A stretch of DNA of 64,000 nucleotides from Aeolococcus sp050734155 (GCA_050734155.1 JBOHUD010000023.1:84825-148824), one strand, 5' to 3'. Counted from the first letter of the stretch, positions 53,645-63,179 are shown. A program made the numbers and translations. The notes: a model not told the origin generated them from the letters alone.

Positions 53645-54286
53645 TCACCCGGCGAACGAGACAGTCTGCATGAACTGGTCGAACTGCGCAGCGGATGCGG
53701 TTGGGGCACCGGGGGAGCTGACGACCGCGAGGAAGTCGTGCGTTCGGCCGCCTGTGGTGAGGTCATATTCGACCTGAGACGACCCGGAGCCCTGTCCCTG
53801 GGTTTGATCACCGCTGAGGCGCGTGCCGGGCACGCCGTCAACAGTTACGGCGGACCGCTGCAGATTGCTGTACAACGCCGGATTGGTTGAGATGAGGGAC
53901 AGTCCGGGCGGTTGAGTCCCAGCCGAGACCGAGGCGATGAAGATCCCGATGACACCGTCACCCTGCGGACACGTCCCATAGAGGGAAGCTGCATCGATGA
54001 GGAGCCAATTGCCTCCTGACCCGTCGCAGACAACCCTCCAGTTCGGCGGATGGGAGAACCTGACCTGGAAATTTGCACTTCTGTAGGGCGCCCACCCGGC
54101 AGGGACGGTCGGCGATGGGCTGGGGCTGCTCGTGCTCGCGGGCCAAGCTGTCGGGCGCGAGGGAGTTGCCGAGATGGATGCTGGCCGCGGTGTCGACGCT
54201 CCGACGCCTCCACAGCTGGCAACGACCATGGCAGCGGCAGCCCAAACGAGGGTACGGAGAAAGGGGATCGCCATCGTCACTGACAC
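53645..54286 (-). CDS. Secreted lipoprotein, unknown
   Basis: A 213-residue exported protein. The signal peptide ends in a lipobox-like VASC, then comes a Ser/Pro/Thr-rich linker (about 30-62). The rest (about 65-210) is a beta-rich domain resembling PsbP/DUF1795-type exported folds (SANFQVRFSHPPNWRV). Two starts are possible, 54286 or the ATG four codons later. No function can be assigned; it may share the island with the Kelch-like protein next to it. Confidence 0.72.
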   Translation of the reverse strand: MSVTMAIPFLRTLVWAAAAMVVASCGGVGASTPRPASISATPSRPTAWPASTSSPSPSPTVPAGWAPYRSANFQVRFSHPPNWRVVCDGSGGNWLLIDAASLYGTCPQGDGVIGIFIASVSAGTQPPGLSLISTNPALYSNLQRSAVTVDGVPGTRLSGDQTQGQGSGSSQVEYDLTTGGRTHDFLAVVSSPGAPTASAAQFDQFMQTVSFAG

Positions 54287-54532
54287 TCTACCCCGAAGGT
54301 CAACAGCGCTCGGCCGATGACGACCCCGGGCTCGCGCACCTGGTCGACTGGTGGGCCGGGCAGTGGCCTATTCGAACGGGGGACTACGAGCCCGGATGGC
54401 GCGCTTGGCACGCGCGTCAGGTTGCTGAGTCGCAGGTGCCGCGACCTGCAATGGCGCCGAGTGGCCTGGGGCTGCCTCGACGAGCCCCCCTGGTGGGGAT
54501 AGATCGGCGGGGCTTGTGCAAAGCCGCCTCCT

Positions 54533-57181
54533 TCACTCGGGGGCCAGCTGCAACCAGGTGTCGCCCGTCCACATCCATTGCCTACTGAAGTCATCGGCGC
54601 TACTGCTGAGCAGCACTATCTGGCGTGTGGCGTCGCCGTAGTACATAGCTGCCGTTCCATATCCCGTGTCTGCTCCGGATCCCGTGTCTGCTCCGGAAGG
54701 GCCTGTGCCGGAATCCTCCACCCAGAAGCTGCCGTTCCAGACCTGCGTGTTCTGAATTCCCGCCAGTGTGGTCACGAGCACCACGGTCTGGCGCTGTGGG
54801 TCAGTCGCGATGGTTGCGGTGACGGGGTCGAAGACAGCCCCGGTCTTCGGCTGCAGCGCTGTCCACGTGCTGCCGTCCCATGCCCAGGTAGTGGCTGCGC
54901 CATCGGAGCCATCGTTGCCGACAACGAGAACGCGCTGGGAAGCTGGGTCGTAGGCCATGACGAACTCGAGACCGGGGGGCAGCTCGGTCGTCGGGTGCTG
55001 CTGCGACCAGGTGCTTCCATTCCACGTCCAGGTCTGCGTAGCCGTGGGCGGCCCGGACCCGCCGCAGCAAGCCGTCACGGCGACAACTGTTCGGGTGGAC
55101 GGATCGGCCGCCATATCTCTGACCTGCGCGGAGGGGGCGATTTCCGTGCGGGGCTGAAGAGGTCGCCAGCTCGAACCGTTCCAGCTCCAGGTCCGTTCGG
55201 CGGGCGGTGGTCGCGGTGGCAGGTCAAAGTTGGCGTTGGCGACCAACAGGATCGTCCCGCTCAGTGGATCGAACACCATCGGGCCGCTCGCTGGCGGATG
55301 ACGGCTGGCCGCGCTTCGTGTCCACCGGCTCCCATCGAAGATCCACGTGTCCAGCAGGGGCACGTTCAGTACGGGCATCGGCGTTGCTGCCCCGGGCGCG
55401 GCTCCGTTGCCGCCGAACAGCACGAGGTGGTGATCGGCGGTGTCGTACGCGGTGGCGGCGAATTGCCGGGGAGGCGGTGAGATCCCCGGAATTCTGGTGG
55501 CGGCGCCGCCGTCCGCGAGACGTACCCAGGTCGTGCCGCTCCATGCCCAGACGCCGAGAACAGGGGACGCCGACGGCGGAGTGTCCCAGCCGAAGACTTC
55601 GGCGACGCCGTCGTTCCGGTTGTCCACGGCGGCGAGGGGAGCCGACGGCTGGCTGGCAGGCTGGAGCGGCAGCCAATCCCGGCCATCCCACATCCAGGTC
55701 TGGCGGGCTGGCCCGAACGGCTCCCTTGTGGGCCCTGCAAGCACTAGGCGATTCGTCAGGGGGTCAAGGACCAAGACGGCGGGAGGGCCACCCACCGCGG
55801 GGGGATGCGCCGGATTGAGGACACGCCATACGCGGCCGTCCCACCACCAGGTTGCGCTGGGCGCCGCTGGGTTGTCAACGCCGCCCGCTTGTACAGCGAT
55901 GAGGGCCTTCATCACAGGGTCGAAAGCCATCGCGACCGCGCCCGCCGTCGGCGACCGCGTCGCGGGCGCAGCCAGCGACCATCGAGACCCGTCCCATGTC
56001 CACGTCTGCGTCGCGTCTGATCCGTTGGGATCGCCAGCCGTCACCAGCACCATCCGGTGGGTGGTCGGGTCCCAGGCCATGGCGGGTGCCAACCACGGCG
56101 GGGGCGCTTCGGCTTGGGCCCCGACTCGCACCCACGTGCACCCAGTCCAGACCCAGGTGTCATCGAGGCCAACTGATGTCCCGTGACGAACCGTCCCACC
56201 GCCGAACAACATAACCTCGCGCGTGACGGGGTCGTAGGCAACGGCGCCGCCACCGCGTCCAGGTGGGCTCGCTGTTGGATGAGCCAGGTGCCACTGTTGC
56301 TCGGACCACAGCCAGGTGCTCGCTCCGTCGCCGCCGCCGAAGAGGACGACCTGGCCATGTCCTGGCGCGTCATCGGTTGCGATGCTCGGTCCCGCGGGGG
56401 CGGATGGCACGCCACCCGCCGAGGTTGCCGGACCCGTGGTGCACGGGAGAAGAGCTGACAAATCGGGAGGGCCTGTCGAGGCTCCCCGCTGCGCCAGTCG
56501 CCAGACAGCGACACCACCGAATACGAGCAGGACCACAGCGATGGCGACGGCAGTCGCGACTGCGCGGTTGCGATCTACCTTTCGACCGCCGACGCTGGTA
56601 CCGAACGGCAGCGGCTCAGTGCCTTCCGCAACGAGGTCGGCCACGGAAGCGAGGGAGGGCGAAGAGCGGTGTGTTGTACCGACCACGCACCAGATGGCTC
56701 CCGGAGGGCGCAGTACGACAAGGCTTGGCTGAACTAGTATCGGCCCGGGGGCCTCACCGGACAACGCGTCGGCAAGCGCCTCGGACCCGTCCTCGCCGCC
56801 GCGAAACAGAACAGCCCCGACCCCAACCGTCTCGGCCGCATCGAGCAGCGCCAGCGCCCCTGTGTTGTCCAGGTCTGTGAGCACGGCCCAGCGCGAACGG
56901 CGCCCTGCGACAACTCGTTGGTGGCGACCGGGGATCGTGCCAGTCGCGTAGCGCATTGCCTCTGGGGGCCCCTCGACGCGACCAACCCAGGTGCCGCCGG
57001 CCCATCCGCTGCCGGAGATCAGGCGTTCCGTTGCCGCAGCCAGGTCGCGACGCTTCTCATCAGAGCCTTCGGAGACTGGTGGATCGCCTGATCGAATGAG
57101 CCACCAGGCGAGTTCAGGCGGCGCGAATCGCGCCACCCAGGGATGCTCAGAGTGCCCACTGACCCGCACAACCGTCGCCAT
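54533..57181 (-). CDS. Large Kelch-like membrane-anchored protein
   Basis: About 882 residues. The N-terminal ~190 residues have no clear family; a transmembrane segment follows (about 210-232, AVAIAVVLLVFGGVAVW). The remaining ~640 residues are a series of ~50-residue repeats with TWxWDGxxW and FGG/VxxG elements, i.e. a Kelch-type beta-propeller facing the outside. A short duplicated segment (GADTGSGADTG) near the C-terminus coincides with a tandem DNA repeat. Such proteins often bind polysaccharide or other proteins; the role is unknown. ATG at 57181 is used; a GTG two codons upstream is also possible. Confidence 0.85.
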   Translation of the reverse strand: MATVVRVSGHSEHPWVARFAPPELAWWLIRSGDPPVSEGSDEKRRDLAAATERLISGSGWAGGTWVGRVEGPPEAMRYATGTIPGRHQRVVAGRRSRWAVLTDLDNTGALALLDAAETVGVGAVLFRGGEDGSEALADALSGEAPGPILVQPSLVVLRPPGAIWCVVGTTHRSSPSLASVADLVAEGTEPLPFGTSVGGRKVDRNRAVATAVAIAVVLLVFGGVAVWRLAQRGASTGPPDLSALLPCTTGPATSAGGVPSAPAGPSIATDDAPGHGQVVLFGGGDGASTWLWSEQQWHLAHPTASPPGRGGGAVAYDPVTREVMLFGGGTVRHGTSVGLDDTWVWTGCTWVRVGAQAEAPPPWLAPAMAWDPTTHRMVLVTAGDPNGSDATQTWTWDGSRWSLAAPATRSPTAGAVAMAFDPVMKALIAVQAGGVDNPAAPSATWWWDGRVWRVLNPAHPPAVGGPPAVLVLDPLTNRLVLAGPTREPFGPARQTWMWDGRDWLPLQPASQPSAPLAAVDNRNDGVAEVFGWDTPPSASPVLGVWAWSGTTWVRLADGGAATRIPGISPPPRQFAATAYDTADHHLVLFGGNGAAPGAATPMPVLNVPLLDTWIFDGSRWTRSAASRHPPASGPMVFDPLSGTILLVANANFDLPPRPPPAERTWSWNGSSWRPLQPRTEIAPSAQVRDMAADPSTRTVVAVTACCGGSGPPTATQTWTWNGSTWSQQHPTTELPPGLEFVMAYDPASQRVLVVGNDGSDGAATTWAWDGSTWTALQPKTGAVFDPVTATIATDPQRQTVVLVTTLAGIQNTQVWNGSFWVEDSGTGPSGADTGSGADTGYGTAAMYYGDATRQIVLLSSSADDFSRQWMWTGDTWLQLAPE
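54661..54695. repeat. Short tandem duplication inside Kelch gene
   Basis: The segment around CCCGTGTCTGCTCCGGA occurs twice in direct order, with a unit of about 18 bases. It keeps the reading frame, encoding a repeated GADTGS, and may be a slippage-prone length polymorphism. Confidence 0.6.
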
Positions 57182-57595
57182 ATCCACGTTGTATACGCCC
57201 GGAGGCTTGGCATCAGGCTTGCTCGATGCCCTGCGGTGCCCAACGCTGGCGACGAGCGAAGGTGGTTTCGCCCGTTGTTGGGCACGGATGCGGCCGGATC
57301 AGGTCGGGTCGGCTGACAATGGGATCTCTCGGCTCGTCGGCGGCAAGGTCACGAGCTCGGCGAGGCGAAGCCGCCGCGAGCCTTCGAGCGGGAGCCACAC
57401 AGCGCCGGCCGGGATGCTGCCCCGGTGGAGCACTGCGGTCGCCGCTGTCTTCGGCGCATCCGCCAGCACACGGCGTGCCGCTGCCTCGCGCCGGGTAGTC
57501 GCGAAACAGAAGAGCAACCAAGTCGGGGCTACCGCGAGGGACAGGAGATCGCGGTAACCGGGCAGCTTTTGCACGAGACGATCGTCAGACTTCGT
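57182..57595. other. Gene-poor stretch before recombinase remnant
   Basis: About 400 bases between the Kelch-like gene and recognisable recombinase sequence. A minus-strand frame at 57299-57574 (91 residues, GTG start, one hydrophobic segment LLSLAVAPTWLLFCF) is possible but has no family and is not called. No zinc-ribbon or catalytic recombinase sequence is seen here, so the recombinase 5' part appears lost rather than frameshifted. Confidence 0.45.
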
Positions 57596-58150
57596 GCCGC
57601 TGTCGTACTCGAGCGCCAGGTCGAGGAGCTGTATGAACGCATACAGCTACCGGAGTCGTGGGTGACGCGGCTGCGCGAGGAGCTGCAGACCGAGATGGCC
57701 ACGCGGAGTTCCCGCAACGCGACCGAGCGCACGTCTCTTGTCACCCAGCTGCAGCGCGTGGAGAGCGAACGCCGCAAGCTGCTCGACGCCTACTACGCTG
57801 GCGCCGTCGACGTGGTCACGCTACGCCGCGAGCAGGAGCGTATCAACGGCGAAGCGCGCAGGCTGCAGGAGCGCCTGTCACAGGCCGACGCCTCGCTCGA
57901 CGAGTGGCAGGCCGTGCTCGACATCGCCATCCGCTTCGCGTCGGACTGCGCCGCTGCTTACCGCCGCGCCGACCACAAGACCCGCGCGCTCTTCAACCAG
58001 GCGGTCTTCGAGCAGCTCCTGGTCCGGGACGGCCGCGTCGCCGAGGCCCGCTATCTCGCGCCCTTCGACCTGCTCTTCACCAGGCCGGAGTTCGAATACC
58101 ACGATTTGGTGGGCGGGGCAGGGATCGAACCCGCGGCCTTCTCGGTGTAA
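57596..58150 (+). pseudogene. Large serine recombinase, C-terminal remnant
   Basis: About 185 codons matching the coiled-coil C-terminal part of large serine recombinases (LERQVEELYERIQLPESW; ERRKLLDAYYAGAVDVVTLRREQE; AAYRRADHKTRALFNQAVFEQLLV). The catalytic serine domain, recombinase domain and zinc ribbon are all missing. The frame runs on through the tRNA-Val gene in antisense and stops at a TAA there, so its last 14 codons or so are tRNA sequence. It is probably the relic of an integrated element. Upstream codons of the same frame, from about 57425, do not look recombinase-like. Confidence 0.82.
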
Positions 58151-58183
58151 GCGAGACGCTCTGACCAGCTGAGCTACCCGCCC
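58107..58183 (-). tRNA. tRNA-Val (TAC), CCA encoded
   Basis: A cloverleaf on the minus strand with perfect acceptor stem GGGCGGG/CCCGCCC, D-arm TAGCTCAGCTGGTCAGAGC, anticodon loop CTTACAC with anticodon TAC, and T-loop TTCGATC. The discriminator A (58110) is followed by an encoded CCA. Its 3' half overlaps the end of the recombinase remnant. Confidence 0.97.
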
Positions 58184-58222
58184 AGGTCGGCACTGTAGCG
58201 CCGAATCAGAGCGGCCAGGCCC

Positions 58223-58483
58223 TCATCGCTGCAGCTCGGGCTCCGCCACCGAGGTGTGCACGGCGTCCTCGCCGATGTGATCGATGCGGTCTGCCGTGAT
58301 CTCCAGCTCAGGCCCCAGCGCCCCCCGCTTCACGGACACGCCGTGGAAGATGTCGGCGCCCTCGTCGGCCAGGACATGGGCGACGGTGCCGATGTCCTCG
58401 CCATCGCGAGCCAGCACCCTGTGCCCGGGTTTGATGGTCCTCCAGGCGAGCGTCTCTCCGGCCAAGATCGGCCACCTCCACAC
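58223..58483 (-). CDS. PRC-barrel-domain small protein
   Basis: An 86-residue protein. From about residue 18 it resembles a PRC-barrel: IKPGHRVLARDGEDIGTVAH, then the beta strands FHGVSVKRG and ITADRIDHIGEDAVHTS. PRC-barrels occur in RimM, photosynthetic reaction-centre H subunits and small stand-alone proteins of unclear role. The start may be a few codons further in. It follows rpiA closely (14 bases) on the same strand. Confidence 0.7.
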   Translation of the reverse strand: MWRWPILAGETLAWRTIKPGHRVLARDGEDIGTVAHVLADEGADIFHGVSVKRGALGPELEITADRIDHIGEDAVHTSVAEPELQR

Positions 58484-58497
58484 AAACGCGGTCGCGC

Positions 58498-59199
58498 TCA
58501 GGATAGGGCCGCAGGGGTGCGCCGCGCGGGCTCGAGACGGGTCAGCTCCCCGTCCGCCCCGCCCACGATGACCAGGTCGGCCATTCCCAGGAACAGCCCG
58601 TGTCCCACCACCCCCGGGATGGCGTCCAGGTGGGCGGCCAGCCCCTCGGGATCGGCGATGGGCTCGAACTCGCCGTCCGCTATCAGGTTGCCGTTGTCGC
58701 TGCGCAGCGGTTCGCCGGCTGCGTCGAGGCGCAGGTCGAATCCAGCTCCGGTCTGGTTGAGGAGCGTCATGGTGTGGTGCCAGCCGAAGACCAGCAGCTC
58801 GACTGGGACGAAGCCGGCGAGATGAGGCCGCAGCTTGCTCTGGTCGGCGACGACCACGAAGCGCGACGCGGCGGCGGCCACGATGCGCTCACGCACCAGC
58901 GCCCCGCCGAGGCCTTTGAGGAGGCGCAGGTCGGGATCGACGGTGTCGGCGCCGTCGACGGCCAGGTCCACGCCCCCGGCGTCCAGCTCGACGAGCGGGA
59001 TGCCGTGCCGCGCTGCCAGCGCCGCGCTCGCCAGCGAGGTGGCGACCGCCCTCACATGAAGCCCGTCGGCGACACGTGCTCCCACCGCCTCGATGAACCA
59101 GCGAGCCGTGGTCCCCGTGCCCAACCCGAGGGTCATCCCCTGCTCGGCGAGCAGCGCCGCCGCCTCGCCCGCAGAGCGCTTGGCGGCCTCGACGTTCAT
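58498..59199 (-). CDS. rpiA: Ribose-5-phosphate isomerase A
   Basis: A 233-residue isomerase that interconverts ribose-5-phosphate and ribulose-5-phosphate (pentose phosphate pathway). The family motifs GLGTGTTARWFI, VDGADTVDPDL, LLKGLGGALVRE and VVVADQSK are all intact. ATG start at 59199. It is in line with a small hypothetical gene about 74 bases before it. Confidence 0.95.
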   Translation of the reverse strand: MNVEAAKRSAGEAAALLAEQGMTLGLGTGTTARWFIEAVGARVADGLHVRAVATSLASAALAARHGIPLVELDAGGVDLAVDGADTVDPDLRLLKGLGGALVRERIVAAAASRFVVVADQSKLRPHLAGFVPVELLVFGWHHTMTLLNQTGAGFDLRLDAAGEPLRSDNGNLIADGEFEPIADPEGLAAHLDAIPGVVGHGLFLGMADLVIVGGADGELTRLEPARRTPAALS

Positions 59200-59272
59200 G
59201 GCCGCAGGCTAGCCAATGGGGAAGGACCGGCGCTCGCTCACCTCGAGTGGCGGGTTGCCGGGCGGCCTAGCG

Positions 59273-59593
59273 TCAGGCGATGCGGCGGCGCAGATCCTCG
59301 AAGGCGACCAGCCGGTCGGCGCCTTCGGGCTGGCGCATGAATGCCTCCTGGACGCCGAAGATCGCCTCGATGAGCTCGGCGGGATTGACCCCCGGCCGGG
59401 CGATGACGCCACGGCGGCGCAGGGCGATCAGCACCCGGCTGGGCACCGCGCCACCGCGCAGGTTGACCTCCTCCAGTTGCGTGAGCAGGCCGTCGAGCTC
59501 GCAGAGTGCGTCGCGCCGGCCGGCGCGTTTCTCCTCCTCCTCCTCGGCCCAGGTCAGCTGATTGAGAACCCGATTGCGGACGAAGGTTGCCAT
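59273..59593 (-). CDS. Small hypothetical protein
   Basis: A 106-residue protein of no recognised family, with an acidic run (WAEEEEEKRAGRRDA) and a helical Leu-rich middle. The ATG at 59593 is favoured; an ATG at 59683 in frame gives a longer N-terminus. The 205 bases between it and lipB contain nothing recognisable. Location upstream of rpiA is its only context. Confidence 0.55.
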   Translation of the reverse strand: MATFVRNRVLNQLTWAEEEEEKRAGRRDALCELDGLLTQLEEVNLRGGAVPSRVLIALRRRGVIARPGVNPAELIEAIFGVQEAFMRQPEGADRLVAFEDLRRRIA

Positions 59594-59798
59594 CGCAGGA
59601 TTCCTCGGGAAGCGCGCCCACTCGGGGGGTTGGAAGCACGTGTGGAGAACGAGCCGAGCGGGTTGGCGATCCTGGGGCCGCATGGTAGCGGTATTGGAGC
59701 CGCTTGACCAGAGCTTTGTGGGTTTGCATCGACGTATTGGCGAGGATCTGGTGATCCCACGACAAATCGTCAAGCCTGTGTGAGTGCCGGACTGCTCC

Positions 59799-60524
59799 TC
59801 ACACCGCCACCGCCCCCGCCTCGGCGATGACCGTCCGCACCGCCTCGCCGGCTCGGGTGGGCTGGCGTCCGACGATGCGGGCGAACTCGGTCGCGAACCT
59901 GACCGCCACGTCGTGGAGCCGCGGGGCCGGCTTCACCCCCAGGGAGGACAGTGAGGCCACGCCGGCGCCGGCGATCCCGCAGGGGATCACCTCGGCGAAC
60001 CAGCCCAGGTCGGTGGTCACGTTGAGGGCGGCGCCGTGGGTGGTCACCCCCGCGGCCAGCTTGACACCGATCGCCGCCAGCTTCTCCTCACCCACCCAGA
60101 TGCCGGTGTAAGGCGGCCGGCGCCCCGCGGCCACGTCGTAGGCGGCCACCGTGGCGATGAGCGCCTCCTCGAGGGCGCGCAGGTGGGCCACCACGTCCCC
60201 GCGGCTGGGGTCGCGGGAGAGGGGAAAGACGCCCGCGATCTGGAGGATCGGGTAGGCAACCAATTGCCCCGGCCCGTGGAAGGTGATGGAGCCGCCGCGG
60301 TCGACGTCGATGTAGTCGGCGCCGAGCGCCAGCAGGTGGTCGGTGCCGGTGGGGACGTGGCTGGCCAGGCCGTTGCGGCCCATGGTGTACACCGGCGGAT
60401 GCTCGACCAGGAGCACCAGGTCGTCGATCTGGCCGGCGGCGCGGGCGCCCGCGAGCCGCTGCTGCAGCTCCCACGCGTCCTGGTAGCGGACACGCCCGAG
60501 CCAGAGGTACTCGAGAGTGCCCAT
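59799..60524 (-). CDS. lipB: Octanoyl-(acyl carrier protein) transferase
   Basis: A 241-residue LipB that moves octanoyl from ACP to lipoyl domains of E2/GcvH. The GGSITFHGPGQLVAYPIL motif, the Lys in IGVKL, the GAALNV strand, and the catalytic Cys in IPCGIAGAG are all present. Start 60524 lies 2 bases after the lipA stop, so lipA-lipB form an operon. Confidence 0.95.
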   Translation of the reverse strand: MGTLEYLWLGRVRYQDAWELQQRLAGARAAGQIDDLVLLVEHPPVYTMGRNGLASHVPTGTDHLLALGADYIDVDRGGSITFHGPGQLVAYPILQIAGVFPLSRDPSRGDVVAHLRALEEALIATVAAYDVAAGRRPPYTGIWVGEEKLAAIGVKLAAGVTTHGAALNVTTDLGWFAEVIPCGIAGAGVASLSSLGVKPAPRLHDVAVRFATEFARIVGRQPTRAGEAVRTVIAEAGAVAV

Positions 60525-60526
60525 CC

Positions 60527-61477
60527 TCAGCCCACGCTCGCCGTCACCGCCTGCTCGTGGGCGTGGTAGGAGCTGCGCACCAGGGGGCCGCTCTCCACGT
60601 GGTGAAAGCCAAGCGCCAGCCCGAAGGCCTTGAGCTCGTCGAACTCGGCCGGTGTCCAGAAGCGCACCAGCGGGTGGTGCTTGAGCGAAGGACGGAGATA
60701 CTGGCCGATGGTCACGATCTCCACGGCGTGGGCGCGGAGGTCGACCAGCAGCTGCCTGACCTCGTCCATCTCCTCGCCCAGGCCCAGCATCAGCCCGCTC
60801 TTGGTGCGGCTGCGTGGCTCCAGCCGCTTGGCCTCCCGGAGCAGGGTCAGGCTCTGCTGGTAGCCGGCCTTGGGCCGGACACGCGCGTACAGGCGGGCGA
60901 TCGTCTCCAGGTTGTGGTTGAAGATCTCCGGGGTCTCCGCCATCACGGTGCGCAGTGAGTCAAGGCTGCCGTTGAAGTCGGGGGTGAGCACCTCGATGGT
61001 GGTGCCGGGAGACTGCCGACGGATCTCGCGGATCGTCTCCGCGAAGAGAGCGGAGCCGAAATCCGCGAGGTCGTCGCGATCCACCGAGGTGACCACGGCA
61101 TGGGCGAGGCCCATCCGCGCGACCGCCGCGCCCACGCGACGCGGCTCATCAGCGTCGATGTCACCACCGCGCCTGCCGCTGGTGACAGCGCAGAAGGCGC
61201 AGGCGCGAGTGCAGACCTCGCCGAGGATCATGAAGGTGGCGGTGCCGTGACCCCAGCACTCGGCGATGTTGGGACAGCGCGCCTCCTCGCAAACGGTGAC
61301 CAGGTCGAGGCCGCGCATCAGGCTCTTGATCTGAGCGTAGCCATCCCCGGCGGGCAGCTTCACGGTCAGCCACTCGGGGCGCCGCTCGACGCCCTCGGGC
61401 AGGAGTCGCTGGTGCATCGGCCTGGTGTCGGCGGCCCGGTCTGCGCGGGTGGTGGGCGTGAGGGGGATGTCGCGCAT
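60527..61477 (-). CDS. lipA: Lipoyl synthase
   Basis: A 316-residue radical SAM enzyme that inserts two sulphurs into octanoyl-lysine. The auxiliary cluster motif CEEARCPNIAEC, the radical SAM CTRACAFC and the C-terminal RSSYHA are intact. ATG at 61477; the frame extends upstream without family features. It is divergent from the P5C dehydrogenase gene, with about 76 bases between starts. Confidence 0.96.
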   Translation of the reverse strand: MRDIPLTPTTRADRAADTRPMHQRLLPEGVERRPEWLTVKLPAGDGYAQIKSLMRGLDLVTVCEEARCPNIAECWGHGTATFMILGEVCTRACAFCAVTSGRRGGDIDADEPRRVGAAVARMGLAHAVVTSVDRDDLADFGSALFAETIREIRRQSPGTTIEVLTPDFNGSLDSLRTVMAETPEIFNHNLETIARLYARVRPKAGYQQSLTLLREAKRLEPRSRTKSGLMLGLGEEMDEVRQLLVDLRAHAVEIVTIGQYLRPSLKHHPLVRFWTPAEFDELKAFGLALGFHHVESGPLVRSSYHAHEQAVTASVG

Positions 61478-61553
61478 GCCGGACCACTCTACAACGCCTC
61501 CGGGCGCCGCCGGCCCCGCGGCGACCGCGGTGTCCTGCGCCACAATCGCGGCG

Positions 61554-63179
61554 ATGACAACACGACCCCCGCTGCCCCGCAACGAGCCCGTTCTCGACTA
61601 CCGCCCGCAGTCGGCCGAGCGCGCCGCCATCCGCCACGCGCTCGACGAGCTCGCCGCCTCTGCACCGGTCGCGCTGCCGCTGCACATCGGCGGCTCCGAC
61701 GTCGAGGGCGGCGGCGAGCCGTTCGCGGTCACCGCTCCGCACAACCATGGCCTGCTGCTGGGTGAGGGCCGCACCGCCACCGAAGCCGAGGTGGAGGCGG
61801 CCATCGCAGCCGCGCTGCGGGCCCGGCAGGACTGGGCCGAGGCGAGCTTCGACTCCCGCGCCGCCGTCTTCCTCCGCGCCGCCGAGCTGCTCGCGGGACC
61901 CTGGCGGGCACGCGTCAACGCCGCCACCATGCTGGGGCAGAGCAAGACGGTGTTCCAGGCGGAGATCGACGCCGCCGCTGAGCTCATCGACTTCTGGCGC
62001 TTCAACGTCCACTTCGCCGGCCATCTCAACGACGAACAGCCCCTCTCGCCGCCGGGTGCGTGGAACCGCATGGAGCTGCGCGCTCTCGAGGGATTCGTGC
62101 TGGCGATCACACCATTCAACTTCACGTCGATCGCGGGCAACCTGCCCACCGCGCCGGCGCTGATGGGCAACACGGTGGTGTGGAAGCCGGCGACCACCCA
62201 GCAGCTCGCCGCCTCGGCGCTGATGCGGGTCCTCGAGGAGGCTGGGCTTCCGCCCGGGGTCATCAACATGGTCACCGGACACAGCGGGGGGGTCGCTGCC
62301 GCCGCCCTCCCCCACCCCGACCTCGCCGGCATCCACTTCACGGGATCGACGGGCACCTTCCACAACATCTGGTCGGTGGTGAGCGCCAACCTGGACGGCT
62401 ACCGAACCTATCCGCGGCTGGTCGGCGAGACCGGAGGCAAGGACTTCGTGGTCGCCCACCAGTCGGCGCCGATCGAGTCACTGCTCGTCGGTCTGCTCCG
62501 TGGCGCGTTCGAGTACCAGGGGCAGAAGTGCTCGGCGGCGTCACGCGCCTACGTGCCGCGCGCGCTGTGGGAGGAGCTCCGCTCACCGCTGGCCACCGCC
62601 ACGGAGTCGCTGCCGATGGGTGACCCCGCCGACATGCGCACCTTCATGGGGGCGGTCATCGACGAGAGCGCCTTTCGCACCCACGAGAGCGCCATCGCGG
62701 CCGCCCGCAACGATCCCACGATCTCGCTGGTGGCCGGTGGCGAGTGCGACGGCAGCGAGGGCTGGTTCGTGCGCCCCACCATCTTCGAGACCGCCGATCC
62801 CCACCACGACCTGATGGAGCGCGAGCTCTTCGGCCCCATCCTCACCATCCATCCCTACGACAGCGATTGGGAGACGCTGCTTCGCACCGTCGACAGCACC
62901 TCGCCATACGCCCTTACCGGCGCCGTTTTCGCCACCGACCGCGCGGCCATCGACGTCTCGCTGCGCGTGCTCCGCAACGCCGCGGGCAACTTCTACATCA
63001 ACGACAAACCCACCGGCGCCGTGGTGGGCCAGCAGCCGTTCGGCGGCGCCCGCAGCAGCGGCACCAACGACAAGGCCGGCTCGCCGCTCAACCTGCTGCG
63101 CTGGGTCTCCGCGCGGGCCATCAAGGAGACGTTCGACCCGCCGACCGACTGGCGGTACCCGCACCAACTCCCCGATTGA
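61554..63179 (+). CDS. 1-Pyrroline-5-carboxylate dehydrogenase
   Basis: A 541-residue aldehyde dehydrogenase that oxidises glutamate semialdehyde to glutamate (proline/arginine catabolism). VVWKPATTQQLAA, FTGSTGTF, VGETGGKDFVVAH and the catalytic Cys in GQKCSAASRAY match the P5CDH subgroup, as does the total length. ATG at 61554 begins the alignable region. Divergent from lipA. Confidence 0.92.
   Translation: MTTRPPLPRNEPVLDYRPQSAERAAIRHALDELAASAPVALPLHIGGSDVEGGGEPFAVTAPHNHGLLLGEGRTATEAEVEAAIAAALRARQDWAEASFDSRAAVFLRAAELLAGPWRARVNAATMLGQSKTVFQAEIDAAAELIDFWRFNVHFAGHLNDEQPLSPPGAWNRMELRALEGFVLAITPFNFTSIAGNLPTAPALMGNTVVWKPATTQQLAASALMRVLEEAGLPPGVINMVTGHSGGVAAAALPHPDLAGIHFTGSTGTFHNIWSVVSANLDGYRTYPRLVGETGGKDFVVAHQSAPIESLLVGLLRGAFEYQGQKCSAASRAYVPRALWEELRSPLATATESLPMGDPADMRTFMGAVIDESAFRTHESAIAAARNDPTISLVAGGECDGSEGWFVRPTIFETADPHHDLMERELFGPILTIHPYDSDWETLLRTVDSTSPYALTGAVFATDRAAIDVSLRVLRNAAGNFYINDKPTGAVVGQQPFGGARSSGTNDKAGSPLNLLRWVSARAIKETFDPPTDWRYPHQLPD

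Noticed and set aside
57299..57574. 91-codon minus-strand frame with one hydrophobic stretch
   Set aside because: No family and weak start; kept only as a note in the gene-poor entry.
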